Shown piece by piece: positions 45,419-55,024 of a stretch of DNA of 64,000 nucleotides; the first letter of the stretch is position 1; the number at the start of each line of letters is the position of its first letter. The notes beneath the pieces were generated by a model. It was given only the letters and a program-made list of their open reading frames with translations, had not been told where the DNA came from and did no database searches. The translations under genes and the position numbers were made by a program. Source of the DNA: Phytohabitans houttuyneae (GTDB taxonomy: Bacteria; Actinomycetota; Actinomycetes; Mycobacteriales; Micromonosporaceae); contig NZ_BLPF01000004.1 in NCBI RefSeq assembly GCF_011764425.1, forward strand, positions 62,001 through 126,000. The letters run 5' to 3'.

Positions 45419-46528
45419 ATGCTTGGATCCAGGCTGCGGATCCTCGTTGTCGGTGCCGGCATCGCCGGCCTGGCAGCCGCCCGCGCACTGCGCCTCGCCG
45501 GCTTCCGGCCCGAGGTGGTCGACAAGCTGCCGGCGTCCACTGTGGCGGGTGCCGGCATCTACCTGCCGGGCAACGCGATGCGTGCCCTGCGGGAGCTCGA
45601 CCTCGACGCTCCGGTGCGGCCGTGCGGTGAGGTGGTGACGCGGCAGCGCTTTCTCGACGCGCGTGGGCGCCAGCTCTGCGAGGTCGACCTGGCCACGCTC
45701 TGGGACGGCGTCGGCGAGTGCCGCGCGCTGCCCCGCGCCGACCTGCATCGCGTGATGCTCAGCGGCGCCGGCGGTGCGGTCCGCCACGAGACCGAGGTGA
45801 CGTGCGTCGACGTCGTGGCCGGCGAGAGCGCCAAGGTGGAGTTCGGCGACGGGTCCACCGCGGAGTTCGACCTGGTGATCGGCGCCGACGGCCGCCGCTC
45901 CGGCGTGCGGATGATGGCCGCGCTGGGCAGCGCCGCGGTGCCGGTCGGCCAGGTGATGTACCGCAGCGTGGTGACCGGCGGTCCCAAGATCACGGAGTGG
46001 ACCGCGGTGCTCGGCAAGCGGGCCGCGTTCGTGGTGATGCCGATGGGCGCGGGCCGCCTGTTCTGCTACGCCGACGAGGCCGGCTCGTCCGCGCCGCCCG
46101 ACCCGCTGGCACGCGTGCGCGAGGTCTTCGAGAGCTTCGGCGGCCCGGTGCCGGCCGTGCTGGAGGCGGTAGAGAAGGTGCAGGTCGCCGTCACCGACGA
46201 GGTCGAGATCGGCAGCTGGTCGCGAGGGCCGGTCGTGCTGGTCGGCGATGCCGCGCACGCCACCGCGCCGACGCTCGCCCAGGGCGCCGCGATGGCCATG
46301 GAAGACGCGGTCGTGCTCGCCCAGTCGCTGCGCCGGTCGGCCACGGTGCCCGAGGCGCTCGAGGCGTTCGAGGAGCGCCGGCGCCCGCGCACCCGCTTGG
46401 TGCTGGAGCGCACCCGCGACCGCGACCGGCTGCGCGACGTGGCACCGGCCCTGCGCGACCCGCTGCTGCGGCGCCGCGGCGGCTCGATCTTCGCGGACCA
46501 CTACAAGGGCCTGGTCGCGCCGCACTGA
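45419..46528 (+). CDS. FAD-dependent monooxygenase (PHBH/aromatic hydroxylase type)
   Basis: A 369-residue flavoprotein: FAD dinucleotide motif [17 protein letters not shown], the middle [13 protein letters not shown] (DG motif), and [31 protein letters not shown] (GD motif). This is the group A monooxygenase layout; substrate unknown. ATG at 45419 after CCGGAGGC. No clear partner genes flank it. Confidence 0.9.
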   Translation: MLGSRLRILVVGAGIAGLAAARALRLAGFRPEVVDKLPASTVAGAGIYLPGNAMRALRELDLDAPVRPCGEVVTRQRFLDARGRQLCEVDLATLWDGVGECRALPRADLHRVMLSGAGGAVRHETEVTCVDVVAGESAKVEFGDGSTAEFDLVIGADGRRSGVRMMAALGSAAVPVGQVMYRSVVTGGPKITEWTAVLGKRAAFVVMPMGAGRLFCYADEAGSSAPPDPLARVREVFESFGGPVPAVLEAVEKVQVAVTDEVEIGSWSRGPVVLVGDAAHATAPTLAQGAAMAMEDAVVLAQSLRRSATVPEALEAFEERRRPRTRLVLERTRDRDRLRDVAPALRDPLLRRRGGSIFADHYKGLVAPH

Positions 46529-46645
46529 CCGGCCCGCGGGCTGTGCTGGTTGGGCTCGCTTCGCTCGCTGGGTGCCCGCGGCTGCCGGCGCCATCCGACC
46601 TCGTCGCTGCGCTCCTCGGACCGGCTCCCGCCGGCCCGCGGGCTG
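46529..46645. repeat. 15-bp direct repeats flanking a low-complexity intergenic segment
   Basis: CCGGCCCGCGGGCTG occurs at 46529-46543 and again at 46631-46645. The segment between is rich in CTCGCTTCGCTCGCT-like words. It lies between the FAD enzyme and ctaD; the first copy begins at the stop and is itself a GC-rich dyad that could terminate transcription. Confidence 0.6.
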
Positions 46646-46739
46646 GCTACTAACCCCCGTAGTGGGTGGCTGCCGGCGGAGGACTATTCTGCCCGTTGGA
46701 CCGCCAGATCAAGAGTCAGCACACATTCGGAGGCCCTGC

Positions 46740-48496
46740 GTGACCACCGTCGCACCGAAGCCGATCGTGACGCGGCCGTGGCCGGTCCGCGAGCCGGTCA
46801 AGGGTTCCGCGATCGCCCGCATCCTCCGCACCACGGACGCGAAGCAGATCGGGATCATGTACATGATCACGTCCTTCGTGTTCTTCATGATCGGTGGCCT
46901 GATGGCGCTGCTCATGCGCGCCGAGCTGGCCCGGCCGGGCATGCAGTTCCTCTCGCCCGAGCAGTACAACCAGCTGTTCACCATGCACGGCACGATCATG
47001 CTGCTGTTCTTCGCGACGCCGATCGTGTTCGCGTTCGCCAACTTCGTCGTGCCGATCCAGATCGGCGCGCCGGACGTGTCGTTCCCCGGCTGAACTCCTT
47101 CGCCTACTGGCTCTACGCGTTCGGCGGCACGCTCGCCCTGGCCGGTTTCATCACGCCGGGTGGCGCCGCCGACTTCGGCTGGTTCGCGTACGCGCCGCTC
47201 AACGACGCGGTCAACTCGCCCGGCGTGGGCGCCAACATGTGGATCGTCGGCCTGGCCATCTCCGGTCTGGGCACGATCCTCGGCGGCGTCAACATGATCA
47301 CGACGATCCTCACGCTGCGCGCGCCCGGCATGACGATGTTCCGGATGCCGATCTTCACGTGGTCGATCCTGATCACGGCCCTGCTCGCGATCCTCGTCTT
47401 CCCGCTGCTGGCCGCCGCGCTCTTCGCGCTCGCCGCCGACCGCATCCTCGGCGCGCACGTGTTCGACCCGGCCACCGGCGGTCCGATGCTGTGGCAGCAC
47501 CTCTTCTGGTTCTTCGGGCACCCCGAGGTGTACATCGTCGCGCTGCCGTTCTTCGGCATCATCAGCGAGGTCGTGCCGGTCTTCAGCCGCAAGCCGCTCT
47601 TCGGCTACAAGGGCATGGTCGGCGCGATGATCGCCATCGCCGCGCTGTCGATGAGCGTGTGGGCGCACCACATGTTCGCGACCGGCCAGGTGCTGCTGCC
47701 GTTCTTCAGCTTCCTGAGCTTCCTGATCGCGGTGCCCACCGGCATGAAGTTCTTCAACTGGATCGGCACCATGTGGCGTGGCCAGTTGACGTTCGAGTCG
47801 CCGATGCTGTTCGCGATCGGCTTCCTGGTGACGTTCCTCTTCGGCGGCCTGTCCGGCGTGCTGCTGGCCAGCCCGCCGGTCGACTTCCACGTCTCCGACT
47901 CGTACTTCGTGGTGGCCCACTTCCACTACGTGCTCTTCGGCACGATCGTGTTCGCGGTGTACGCCGGCATCTACTTCTGGTTCCCGAAGATGACCGGCCG
48001 GATGCTCGACGAGCGGCTCGGCAAGATCCACTTCTGGCTGACGTTCCTCGGCTTCCACACCACGTTCCTGGTGCAGCACTGGCTCGGCAACGAGGGCTTC
48101 CCCCGCCGGTACGCCGACTACCTCCCGGACGACGGCTTCACGACGCTCAACACGATCTCCACGATCGGCTCGTTCGTGCTCGGCGCGTCCACGCTGCCGT
48201 TCCTCTACAACGTGTGGAAGTCGTACAAGGCCGGCCAGGTGGTCGAGGTCGACGACCCGTGGGGCCACGGCAACTCGCTGGAGTGGGCCACATCGTCGCC
48301 GCCCCCGCTGCGCAACTTCGACCGCATGCCGCGCATCCGCTCGGAGCGCCCGGCGTTCGACGCGAAGTTTCCCGAGCTGGCCGCCGGCTCGCACCACCTG
48401 GCCGCGCCGCCCGAGGGCGGCGCAAAGCCGCTGACCAGCGAGTCCCGCGGTGGCGCCTCGTACCAGGAAGACACCTCGGACGAGATCGACCGCTAA
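46740..48496 (+). CDS. ctaD: Cytochrome c oxidase subunit I, frameshifted
   Basis: Restored to about 585 residues, the usual actinobacterial length. It has 12 or so membrane helices and the haem-copper ligands: [10 protein letters not shown] (haem a His), [14 protein letters not shown] (CuB His and the cross-linked Tyr), WAHHMFATG (two CuB His) and [10 protein letters not shown] (haem a3 and haem a His). The frame breaks at CCCC 47084-47087, between PDVSFP and [10 protein letters not shown]; one C more joins them. GTG at 46740 after CGGAGG. As the terminal oxidase is essential in most actinobacteria, the break is almost certainly a sequence error. Confidence 0.93.
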
Positions 48497-48510
48497 GCGT
48501 CGCCGGCCTG

Positions 48511-48540
48511 GGTGACCAGCGGCGGAGGCCGCCGGTCGCC
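48511..48540. terminator. Bidirectional hairpin between ctaD and pncA
   Basis: Arms GGTGACC-A-GCGGC and GCCGC-C-GGTCGCC around a GGAG loop, one mismatch, lie just past the ctaD stop and before the convergent pncA stop. Confidence 0.5.
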
Positions 48541-48544
48541 CGGT

Positions 48545-49099
48545 TCAGGGTGTCAGCGTGACGCCGGCCGCCTTCATCTCGCGGAGCGCGGCCTCGGTCG
48601 TGGCCGGGGCGACGCCGGCGGTCAGGTCGACAAGCACTGTCGTCTGAAAGCCCTCGCGCGCCGAGTCCAGCGCGGTCGCCCTTACGCAGTGGTCGGTCGC
48701 GATGCCGACCACGTCGACCTGCGTCACGTCGCGGGCGCGGAGCCAGTCGGCCAGGCCGGTGCCTTCGTCGTCGTGGCCTTCGAAGCCCGAGTACGCCGCC
48801 GCGTGCTCGCCCTTGCGGAACACCGCCTCGATGCGGCTTGTCGCCAGGGCGGGGTGGAACTCGACGCCGCCCGTGCCGACCACGCAGTGGCGCGGCCAGC
48901 TGTCGACGTAGTCGGGCGGGCTGCCGAAGTGGGCGCCGGGGTCGACGTGGTAGTCCTTCGTCGCCACGACGTGGTCCCACGGGCCGTTTGTCAGCGCGCC
49001 GGAGATGCCGGCCGCGACGGCGGCGCCGCCGGTGACGGCCAGCGAGCCGCCTTCGCAGAAGTCGTTCTGTACATCCACGATGATGAGCGCGCGGCTCAT
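48545..49099 (-). CDS. pncA: Nicotinamidase
   Basis: A 184-residue isochorismatase-fold enzyme: ALIIVDVQNDFCEGGSL with the catalytic Asp, VATKDYHVDPGAHF metal ligands, VFRKGEH with the catalytic Lys, and GIATDHCVRATALDS with the nucleophile Cys. It converts nicotinamide to nicotinate. ATG at 49099, 13 bases after the pncB stop on the same strand, so nicotinamide is deamidated and then captured by PncB. Confidence 0.93.
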   Translation of the reverse strand: MSRALIIVDVQNDFCEGGSLAVTGGAAVAAGISGALTNGPWDHVVATKDYHVDPGAHFGSPPDYVDSWPRHCVVGTGGVEFHPALATSRIEAVFRKGEHAAAYSGFEGHDDEGTGLADWLRARDVTQVDVVGIATDHCVRATALDSAREGFQTTVLVDLTAGVAPATTEAALREMKAAGVTLTP

Positions 49100-49112
49100 G
49101 CGAAACACCCCT

Positions 49113-50387
49113 TCAGGACGCGGGAATGACGGACACCGGAATCGCGGGGTCACCCGCGGAGAGCTTGAGCCCTTCCCACGGGATCGAGATCAGGCACTGG
49201 CGCAGGTGGGCCCGGGACTCGGCGAGCGTGGGGAGGTCGGCCGGCTCGCCGGCGACGAGGTACGGCCGCTGGAGGAGGCGGTCACCGAGCTGGCGCTCGG
49301 CCGCTCCCTGGGATACCACGATCTCCTCGGTGGCGGTGCCGGTCGGCTTGTGGCGGCGGACGGCGGTCTTGCGGCCACCGACCGTGGCCTTGTTTTCGGA
49401 GCGCTTGACCACCGGACGCCCGTCGACCTCGACGAGCTTGTACACGAGGCCCGCGGTGGGAGCCCCGGAGCCGACGACGACCGCGGTGCCCGCGCCGTAC
49501 ATGTCGACGGGCTCGGCGGCGAGCGCGGCGATCGCGTACTCGTCGAGGTCGCCGGAGACGATGATCTTCGTCTCGGTCGCGCCCAGCGAGTTGAGCAGGT
49601 CGCGGGACTGCTGGGCGAGCACGGAGAGGTCACCGGAGTCGAGGCGGATGGCGCGCAGCTCCGGCCCGGCGACCGCGATCGCGTTGCGGATGCCCTGGCT
49701 GATGTCGTACGTGTCGACGAGCAGCGTCGTGTCCTTGCCCAGCGCCGCCACCTGGGACGCGAAGGCGGCCGGCTCGTCGTCGTGCAGCAGCGTGAACGCG
49801 TGTGCCGCCGTGCCCGCGGTCGGTATGCCGTACCGGAAGCCCGCCTCGAGGTTGGACGTGTACTCGAAGCCGGCCAGGTAGGCGGCGCGCGCGGCGGCCA
49901 CGGCCGCCTCCTCGTGCGTGCGGCGGGAGCCCATCTCGATGACCGTGCGGCCCCGGGCGGCGGTGACCATGCGGGCGGCCGCCGCGGCGATCGCGCTGTC
50001 GTGGTTGAGCACCGAGAGGATCAGCGTCTCCAGCAGCACACACTCGGCGAACGTGCCGGTCACGGTCAGGATCGGAGAGCCGGGGAAGTAGAGCTCGCCC
50101 TCCCCGTACCCCTCGATGTCACCCGTGAAGCGGTAGGTGGACAGCCAGGCGGCGGTCTCGTCGTCGACCACCCCGCGGCTCCGCAGGTGATCCACCTCGG
50201 CCTCGGTGAACCGGAACTCGCGCACCAGGTCGACAAGCCGCCCTGTGCCGGCGACCACGCCGTAACGGCGGCCGGACGGGAGGCGGCGGGCGAAGACCTC
50301 GAAGACGCAGCGGCGGTCGGCCGTGCCGTCTTTGAGTGCGGCGCTGAGCATTGTCAGCTCGTAGTGGTCGGTAAGCAGGGCGGTCAC
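49113..50387 (-). CDS. pncB: Nicotinate phosphoribosyltransferase
   Basis: The 424-residue enzyme shows TDHYELTML, VFEVFARRLPSGRRYGVVAG, EMGSRRTHEEAAVAAAR, RAIRLDSGDLSVLAQQSRDLLN and the VDMYGAGTAVV phosphate-binding loop. It makes nicotinate mononucleotide from nicotinate and PRPP. GTG start at 50387 (a second GTG at 50393 is possible), 10 bases after the LuxR-family gene. Forms an NAD-salvage pair with pncA. Confidence 0.94.
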   Translation of the reverse strand: MTALLTDHYELTMLSAALKDGTADRRCVFEVFARRLPSGRRYGVVAGTGRLVDLVREFRFTEAEVDHLRSRGVVDDETAAWLSTYRFTGDIEGYGEGELYFPGSPILTVTGTFAECVLLETLILSVLNHDSAIAAAAARMVTAARGRTVIEMGSRRTHEEAAVAAARAAYLAGFEYTSNLEAGFRYGIPTAGTAAHAFTLLHDDEPAAFASQVAALGKDTTLLVDTYDISQGIRNAIAVAGPELRAIRLDSGDLSVLAQQSRDLLNSLGATETKIIVSGDLDEYAIAALAAEPVDMYGAGTAVVVGSGAPTAGLVYKLVEVDGRPVVKRSENKATVGGRKTAVRRHKPTGTATEEIVVSQGAAERQLGDRLLQRPYLVAGEPADLPTLAESRAHLRQCLISIPWEGLKLSAGDPAIPVSVIPAS

Positions 50388-50397
50388 GCCCACCACC

Positions 50398-53064
50398 CTA
50401 TGTTTCCGGCAGCGCTCGTAGGGCGTGAGCCAGCTCGCTCCGGTTGGTGACGCCAAGTTTCCCGTACACCCGCTGGAGATGGTTTTCGATCGTGCGGGTG
50501 GAGAGGAAGAGCTGGTCGGCGATCTGCTTGCTGGCGACGCCGGCCGCCGCCAGGCGGGCGATCTGGTGCTCGCGCTCGGTGAGCGCCGGCCGGGCCGCTC
50601 GCAGCGCGGGCGTGCGGAGAGCGTCGCAGCAGGCGAGCAGGTCACCGAGGCGGGCGCTCGCCTCGGAACGCTCGGCGCCGGTGGCGGCCCGGAGCCGGAC
50701 CACCGCCATCGCGGCGGCCTCGGCGGCGAAGAGCAGCAGGCCCAGCTCGGCGAAGGCGTCGGCGACGGTCAGCAGCTCGGCACCGTCGCCGGCGGCCGCC
50801 GCGTGCCGGGCCATCAGCGCGGCGACCGGGCCGTCGACGGCACAGGCCAGCTCGGCGAGGCGGTCGGCGACGGTCTGCGCCTGGCTCGCGCCCGAGGGCC
50901 ACTCGATGGCCAGCGTCGCGCAGCCGAGCCGGACGAGGTCGTGCAGGACCAGCACCTCGTGTGCCGCGAACCCGTCCTGGCGCAGCCGCTCGACCAGCGT
51001 GACAAGCGCCCGGATCGCCTGCTCGACGTCGCCGCCGCAGGCGAACACCCAGGCGCGTGCCTGCTCCCGCCAGGGATACAGCACGGCCATGCCGGGCCGC
51101 TGGGTCTGGTCGGAGTCGGCCATCGCCGCCTTCGCCTCGTCGGCGTCGCCGAGCAGGGCGGCGGCGTACGCCCGCTCGGCATGGGCCAGGCCGGCGAAGA
51201 CCCGGCTGCCGGCCAGCACCGCGCAGGCCTGGAGGCTGCCGCGCAGGGCCTCGGCGCTGCGGCCGCGGAGGCGGGCCGACTGGGCGCGGACCACGGAAAG
51301 GTAGCCCGAGCCGAGCCGGAAGTCGCCCGCGTCGGCCAGGTCGGCAAACTCGTCGGCGACGACCGCGTCGATGCCGGCGAGGTCGCCGGCGATGGCGAGG
51401 CGGGTGCCGCGGGCCAGCTCCAGGGCGAGCTGCAGGTACGGCATCTCGGCCCGCCACAGCGGCGCGTCGGCCTGCACCTGGTCGGTCAGGCGGGCGCTGG
51501 CGGCGAGCTGGCCGCGGACGGCATCGGCGTGCGCGAGGACGCACTGCGCGAGCGCGCGGGCGGAGGCAGGTGCGCCCGGACTGTCCACGATCGACTGTGA
51601 AAGGCGGCACGCCTCGGCGGTCTCCAGGCGGTGCATCCGCATGATCGCCTCGAACGAGTGCACCCGGGCCCGGAAGCCTGGGTCGCTCACCGTCGCCGCG
51701 TCCCGGGCGATGTCGTCCACAGCGGACTCCCGGCCGAGCCCCCAGTACGACACGAGGCCGCGCACCACGAGCCAACGGCTGCGCCGCTGGTCCGAGTCGA
51801 TCTCGTCGCGCACCGAGTCGAGGACCGGGAGCGCCTCCTCGGACCGGTCCATGAACATCAGGACCGCGGCGAGCAGGTCGGCCGCGTCGAAGCCGCCGCC
51901 GATGTCCAGCGCCGCCCGCGCGAGGCGGGCGCCGAGATGCATGTTGTACCGGCTGAACGCCTGTGCGCCGGCCTCCAGCAGCGGGACCGGGTCGGTGGCG
52001 GTGCCCGAGTCGAGCCGCCACTCCGCCACCCGCAGCAGGTCGTCGCGGCGGCGAATGCCGGCTCCCTCGACGAGCGTGGCGAGGCGGGCCTTGAGCCGCA
52101 TGGCCCTGGTCACCGGGCAGCGCTGGCGCACCACCTCCCCGTACAGCGGGTGGGCCAGCCGCACGTGGTGGCGGCGGTCGCTGGCGGCGACCCGGATCAG
52201 GCCGCGCTCCTCGGCGATCTCCACCGGCTCCTCGCCGGATGCCTCGATCAGCAGCGACAGCCCGATCGGCTCGCCGAAGGCGACCAGCTCGATCACCGCG
52301 CGCACGTCGTCGCTGAGGTCGCCGATGCGGGCGTCGATCAGGTCGGTGAGGCGGGGCGCCAGGTCGAACTCGCCGGTCCAGCGCCACACCCCGTACGGCC
52401 GGGTGAGCTCGTCGCTCGTCGAGGCGGCGATCACCAGCTCGCGCAGCAGCAGCGGGTTGCCCGCGGAGAGGCGCCAGAGGCGGTCGGCCGACGTGGTGTC
52501 GACCGGTCCGCCGAGCATCTCGACAAGCAGCGCGCGGGTGTCGCCCGCGGAGAGCGGGGCCAGCTCGTCGTGGTCGACAAGGTCGTCGGTCCACAGTGCA
52601 CGCACCGGCAGCGGCACCTGCTCGCCGGTGCGGAGGGTGCCCAGCACCGTCGCGTGTGCGTCGCGGGCGACAAGGTAGACCAGCGCGGCGGACGACGGGT
52701 CGAGCAGGTGGGCGTCGTCGATCGCGAGCACGATCTGTCGGCCCGCGGCCTGGCGGTGCAGCGCGTCAACGGCCCACCGCAGCAGGCCGGCCGGCGACAT
52801 CCCGGCCGGCTGGTCGCCGGGAAGCACCTGGGCCAGCCCGCCGAAGGGCAGCCCGGCCACCGCGATGCTCGCGGTCGCCGTCCAGACCGCGTATCGCTCC
52901 GGGGGAAGGACGCTGACCGCCTCGCGCAGCAGCCGGGTCTTGCCAATGCCGGCGGTGCCGCTGAGGATTAGGCCGTGGCGTTCGCCACTCGTGGCCGAAG
53001 CGACGATGCGGCGCAGCTCATCGGCCCGGCCGACGAAGTGCCACGGGCCCACTCGCGGAAGCAT
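50398..53064 (-). CDS. Large LuxR-family (LAL) ATP-binding regulator
   Basis: The 888-residue protein has a P-loop AAA/STAND-type domain (FVGRADELRRI; Walker A SGTAGIGKTRLLREA; Walker B IVLAIDDAHLLDPSS), a long helical repeat region, and a C-terminal LuxR HTH (LTEREHQIARLAAAGVASKQIADQLFLSTRTIENHLQRVYGKLGV). Such LAL proteins activate operons on ligand and ATP binding. ATG at 53064; GTG at 53079 is also possible. It may also read through into pncB. Confidence 0.9.
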   Translation of the reverse strand: MLPRVGPWHFVGRADELRRIVASATSGERHGLILSGTAGIGKTRLLREAVSVLPPERYAVWTATASIAVAGLPFGGLAQVLPGDQPAGMSPAGLLRWAVDALHRQAAGRQIVLAIDDAHLLDPSSAALVYLVARDAHATVLGTLRTGEQVPLPVRALWTDDLVDHDELAPLSAGDTRALLVEMLGGPVDTTSADRLWRLSAGNPLLLRELVIAASTSDELTRPYGVWRWTGEFDLAPRLTDLIDARIGDLSDDVRAVIELVAFGEPIGLSLLIEASGEEPVEIAEERGLIRVAASDRRHHVRLAHPLYGEVVRQRCPVTRAMRLKARLATLVEGAGIRRRDDLLRVAEWRLDSGTATDPVPLLEAGAQAFSRYNMHLGARLARAALDIGGGFDAADLLAAVLMFMDRSEEALPVLDSVRDEIDSDQRRSRWLVVRGLVSYWGLGRESAVDDIARDAATVSDPGFRARVHSFEAIMRMHRLETAEACRLSQSIVDSPGAPASARALAQCVLAHADAVRGQLAASARLTDQVQADAPLWRAEMPYLQLALELARGTRLAIAGDLAGIDAVVADEFADLADAGDFRLGSGYLSVVRAQSARLRGRSAEALRGSLQACAVLAGSRVFAGLAHAERAYAAALLGDADEAKAAMADSDQTQRPGMAVLYPWREQARAWVFACGGDVEQAIRALVTLVERLRQDGFAAHEVLVLHDLVRLGCATLAIEWPSGASQAQTVADRLAELACAVDGPVAALMARHAAAAGDGAELLTVADAFAELGLLLFAAEAAAMAVVRLRAATGAERSEASARLGDLLACCDALRTPALRAARPALTEREHQIARLAAAGVASKQIADQLFLSTRTIENHLQRVYGKLGVTNRSELAHALRALPET

Positions 53065-53107
53065 ATAGAGCCGCCTCACGACACGCGGACCGCCGGATGT
53101 GCCAACT

Positions 53108-53139
53108 TGAGTAGCGGACCGGTCAGCGCTGAGTAGCGG
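53108..53139. promoter_or_regulatory. Direct repeats upstream of the LuxR-family gene
   Basis: TGAGTAGCGG occurs at 53108-53117 and 53130-53139, spaced exactly 22 bp, two helical turns, in the gap between the LuxR-family gene and its divergent neighbour. Tandem spacing fits a LuxR-type dimer or an RNA polymerase activator site. Confidence 0.45.
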
Positions 53140-53214
53140 CCGGGCTGCCGCACGCCCTCTCGGACCAATACCGTTCCGATGCGCGGATGACGCGTTCGTC
53201 GTGGGAGGCGTTTG

Positions 53215-54576
53215 ATGACGGCAGCAGTGGGCGCGGTGGACTCGGTGGGGGCCGAGCCGGGCGCCGGGGGTCGGCGCGGGATCCGGCTCCGTGTCGACCC
53301 GGTGGACCCGGTGCCGGACGAGCCGACGGCGGTAGTGGTGGCCGGCAGCGGCCGGCACGCCCTCCTCGACGCGCTGCTGGGCGCGTCCGGACCCGCGCCG
53401 GACGTTCCGGAGAGCGCATATCTGGTGATCCATCCGGGGCTGCGGGTGGCCGCCTGGGCCTATGTGCCCGGTGCTCGCCTTCCCCAGCCGTTCGACCTGG
53501 CGGGCCCGAGGTCGGGCGGCTTCGTCCGGCCACCGCGGCGGGTGGAGCTGGCGCTGGCCGACCCGTTGCTGCGGCACTTCACGCTGATCCGGGCGCCCGA
53601 CATGTCCACACTGGACGTGGCCGGCAGCCGGATTCTGCTGGACGTCGTGCGCCGCGCCGGTGCCCTTGTCCACGCCGGCGACGGCGGGCAGGACCTGGTC
53701 ACGCGCGTCGCCGAGTCCGGTGCGGCGGTGTTCCAGGCGGCACCGCGCGGAGGTGACGGAGGCAGAGTGTTCGACGTCGGTCCCGACATGGCCGATGTCG
53801 CGCAGCTGCGCCGGGCGCTGGTCGAGTGGGCGGGCGCGGAGGCGCTGGCGCGAGCCAGCGTCAACCCGCCGATGCTCCCGGGCGCGTTCGGGACCGTCCG
53901 GGTCGCCGCCGGCGCGCACGAGTCCGGGTGGGCCGAGCGGCTCGACCGTGCCTGCGTGTCGGCCGCGCACACCGTGCGGCAGCGCCTCGCGATCGAGCTG
54001 GCAAACGTGCACCTGCGCGGGGTCCAGGAGATCGTCTTCGGGGTCGGCGCGGCCGGCCTGCCCGACGCGCTCGACCGCGAGATGCACGCGGTGTCGCTGC
54101 GGGCCGTCGCCGAGTGCGACGCCGCCGTCGACCGCATCCTCGACGACGCACTCACCCAGGTCCTCGGCGAGATTCCACCCGAGGGGGTACGCCGGCGTGT
54201 GGCGCTCGCCGTCCGCCGGGAGATCGCCGGCGAGGGCGACGCGTCCGACCCGGCCCGCGTCCTGCTGGTCACGAGCACGGCCGGCGTCGCCACGATCACG
54301 GGCGCGGGAGCCGTCACGGCGCTCGGTGCGTACCGCGACGAGCCCGACCGCGCGGTCCTGCCGCCGCTCGGTGTCGGCCTCTCCGGCGCCTGCTACCAGT
54401 ACTGGGCCGCGCCCGACCGGGCCGACCAGGCGCACACCCGCTCGTGGCTGCAGCAGGCGGTGCGTGGTGTGGAGCTGGAGCTGCTGTCGGAGGTGACGCG
54501 GCGGTTCGAGACGGTGCGGCGGTCGCTGGGCGGCCTGCTCGCCGACGCGGTCGACCACGGAATCCTGCTGGCCTGA
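53215..54576 (+). CDS. Dynamin-like pseudo-GTPase, tentative
   Basis: The 453-residue protein opens with a strand-loop-helix, TAVVVAGSGRHALLDALLGA, positioned like a dynamin-family P-loop but lacking GK(S/T). It continues with FTLIRAPDMSTLDVAG where a DTPG switch would be, and ends in a long helical region (ERLDRACVSAAHTVRQRLAIEL; EVTRRFETVRRSLGGLLAD). No family is certain; the reading as a nucleotide-binding-deficient dynamin relative is inference. ATG codons at 53212 and 53215 follow GGGAGG. Divergent from the LuxR-family gene. Confidence 0.5.
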   Translation: MTAAVGAVDSVGAEPGAGGRRGIRLRVDPVDPVPDEPTAVVVAGSGRHALLDALLGASGPAPDVPESAYLVIHPGLRVAAWAYVPGARLPQPFDLAGPRSGGFVRPPRRVELALADPLLRHFTLIRAPDMSTLDVAGSRILLDVVRRAGALVHAGDGGQDLVTRVAESGAAVFQAAPRGGDGGRVFDVGPDMADVAQLRRALVEWAGAEALARASVNPPMLPGAFGTVRVAAGAHESGWAERLDRACVSAAHTVRQRLAIELANVHLRGVQEIVFGVGAAGLPDALDREMHAVSLRAVAECDAAVDRILDDALTQVLGEIPPEGVRRRVALAVRREIAGEGDASDPARVLLVTSTAGVATITGAGAVTALGAYRDEPDRAVLPPLGVGLSGACYQYWAAPDRADQAHTRSWLQQAVRGVELELLSEVTRRFETVRRSLGGLLADAVDHGILLA

Positions 54577-54669
54577 GGCGGCATCCGTCCGACTTGGGAC
54601 GACTAAACTTGCTCATTCAGCGCAAAGCAGGACGTTGGCGTTCCTCGCTTCCGCGATCGCGGTGGCACG

Positions 54670-54969
54670 ATGGGGGGCATGGCGGCTCCACAGGTTGCGC
54701 CGGTCGAGACTCCGGACATTGACGAGGTGCCGGTCGCGGACCGGGCATGGGTGACGATCGTGTGGGACGATCCGGTCAACCTGATGTCGTATGTCACCTG
54801 GGTCTTCCAGAAGCTGTTCGGCTACAGCAAGGACAAGGCCGAAAAGCTCATGCTCGACGTGCACCACAAGGGCAAGGCGGTCGTGTCGAGCGGCGCGCGG
54901 GAGCGGATGGAGCACGACGCCTCGCAGCTCCATGCGTACGGTTTGTGGGCCACGGTCGACCAAGCCTGA
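54670..54969 (+). CDS. clpS: ATP-dependent Clp protease adaptor ClpS
   Basis: A 99-residue Clp[47 protein letters not shown] split as in the family, with the N-degron pocket residues DDPVN and H in VHHKGKA. It hands N-end-rule substrates to ClpC/ClpA. The start may be ATG 54670 or 54679. Followed closely by DUF2017, as in many actinobacteria. Confidence 0.95.
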   Translation: MGGMAAPQVAPVETPDIDEVPVADRAWVTIVWDDPVNLMSYVTWVFQKLFGYSKDKAEKLMLDVHHKGKAVVSSGARERMEHDASQLHAYGLWATVDQA

Positions 54970-55024
54970 AGGGCTGTTGCGCGGACCCGCCAAGCGAGGA
55001 CCGGCGCTGAACGAGGGGTAATTC

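Noticed and set aside
53100-54558. Upstream extension of the LuxR-family frame across the divergent gene
   Set aside because: The open frame continues to 54558 only because it is antisense to the pseudo-GTPase gene; domain content starts at 53064.
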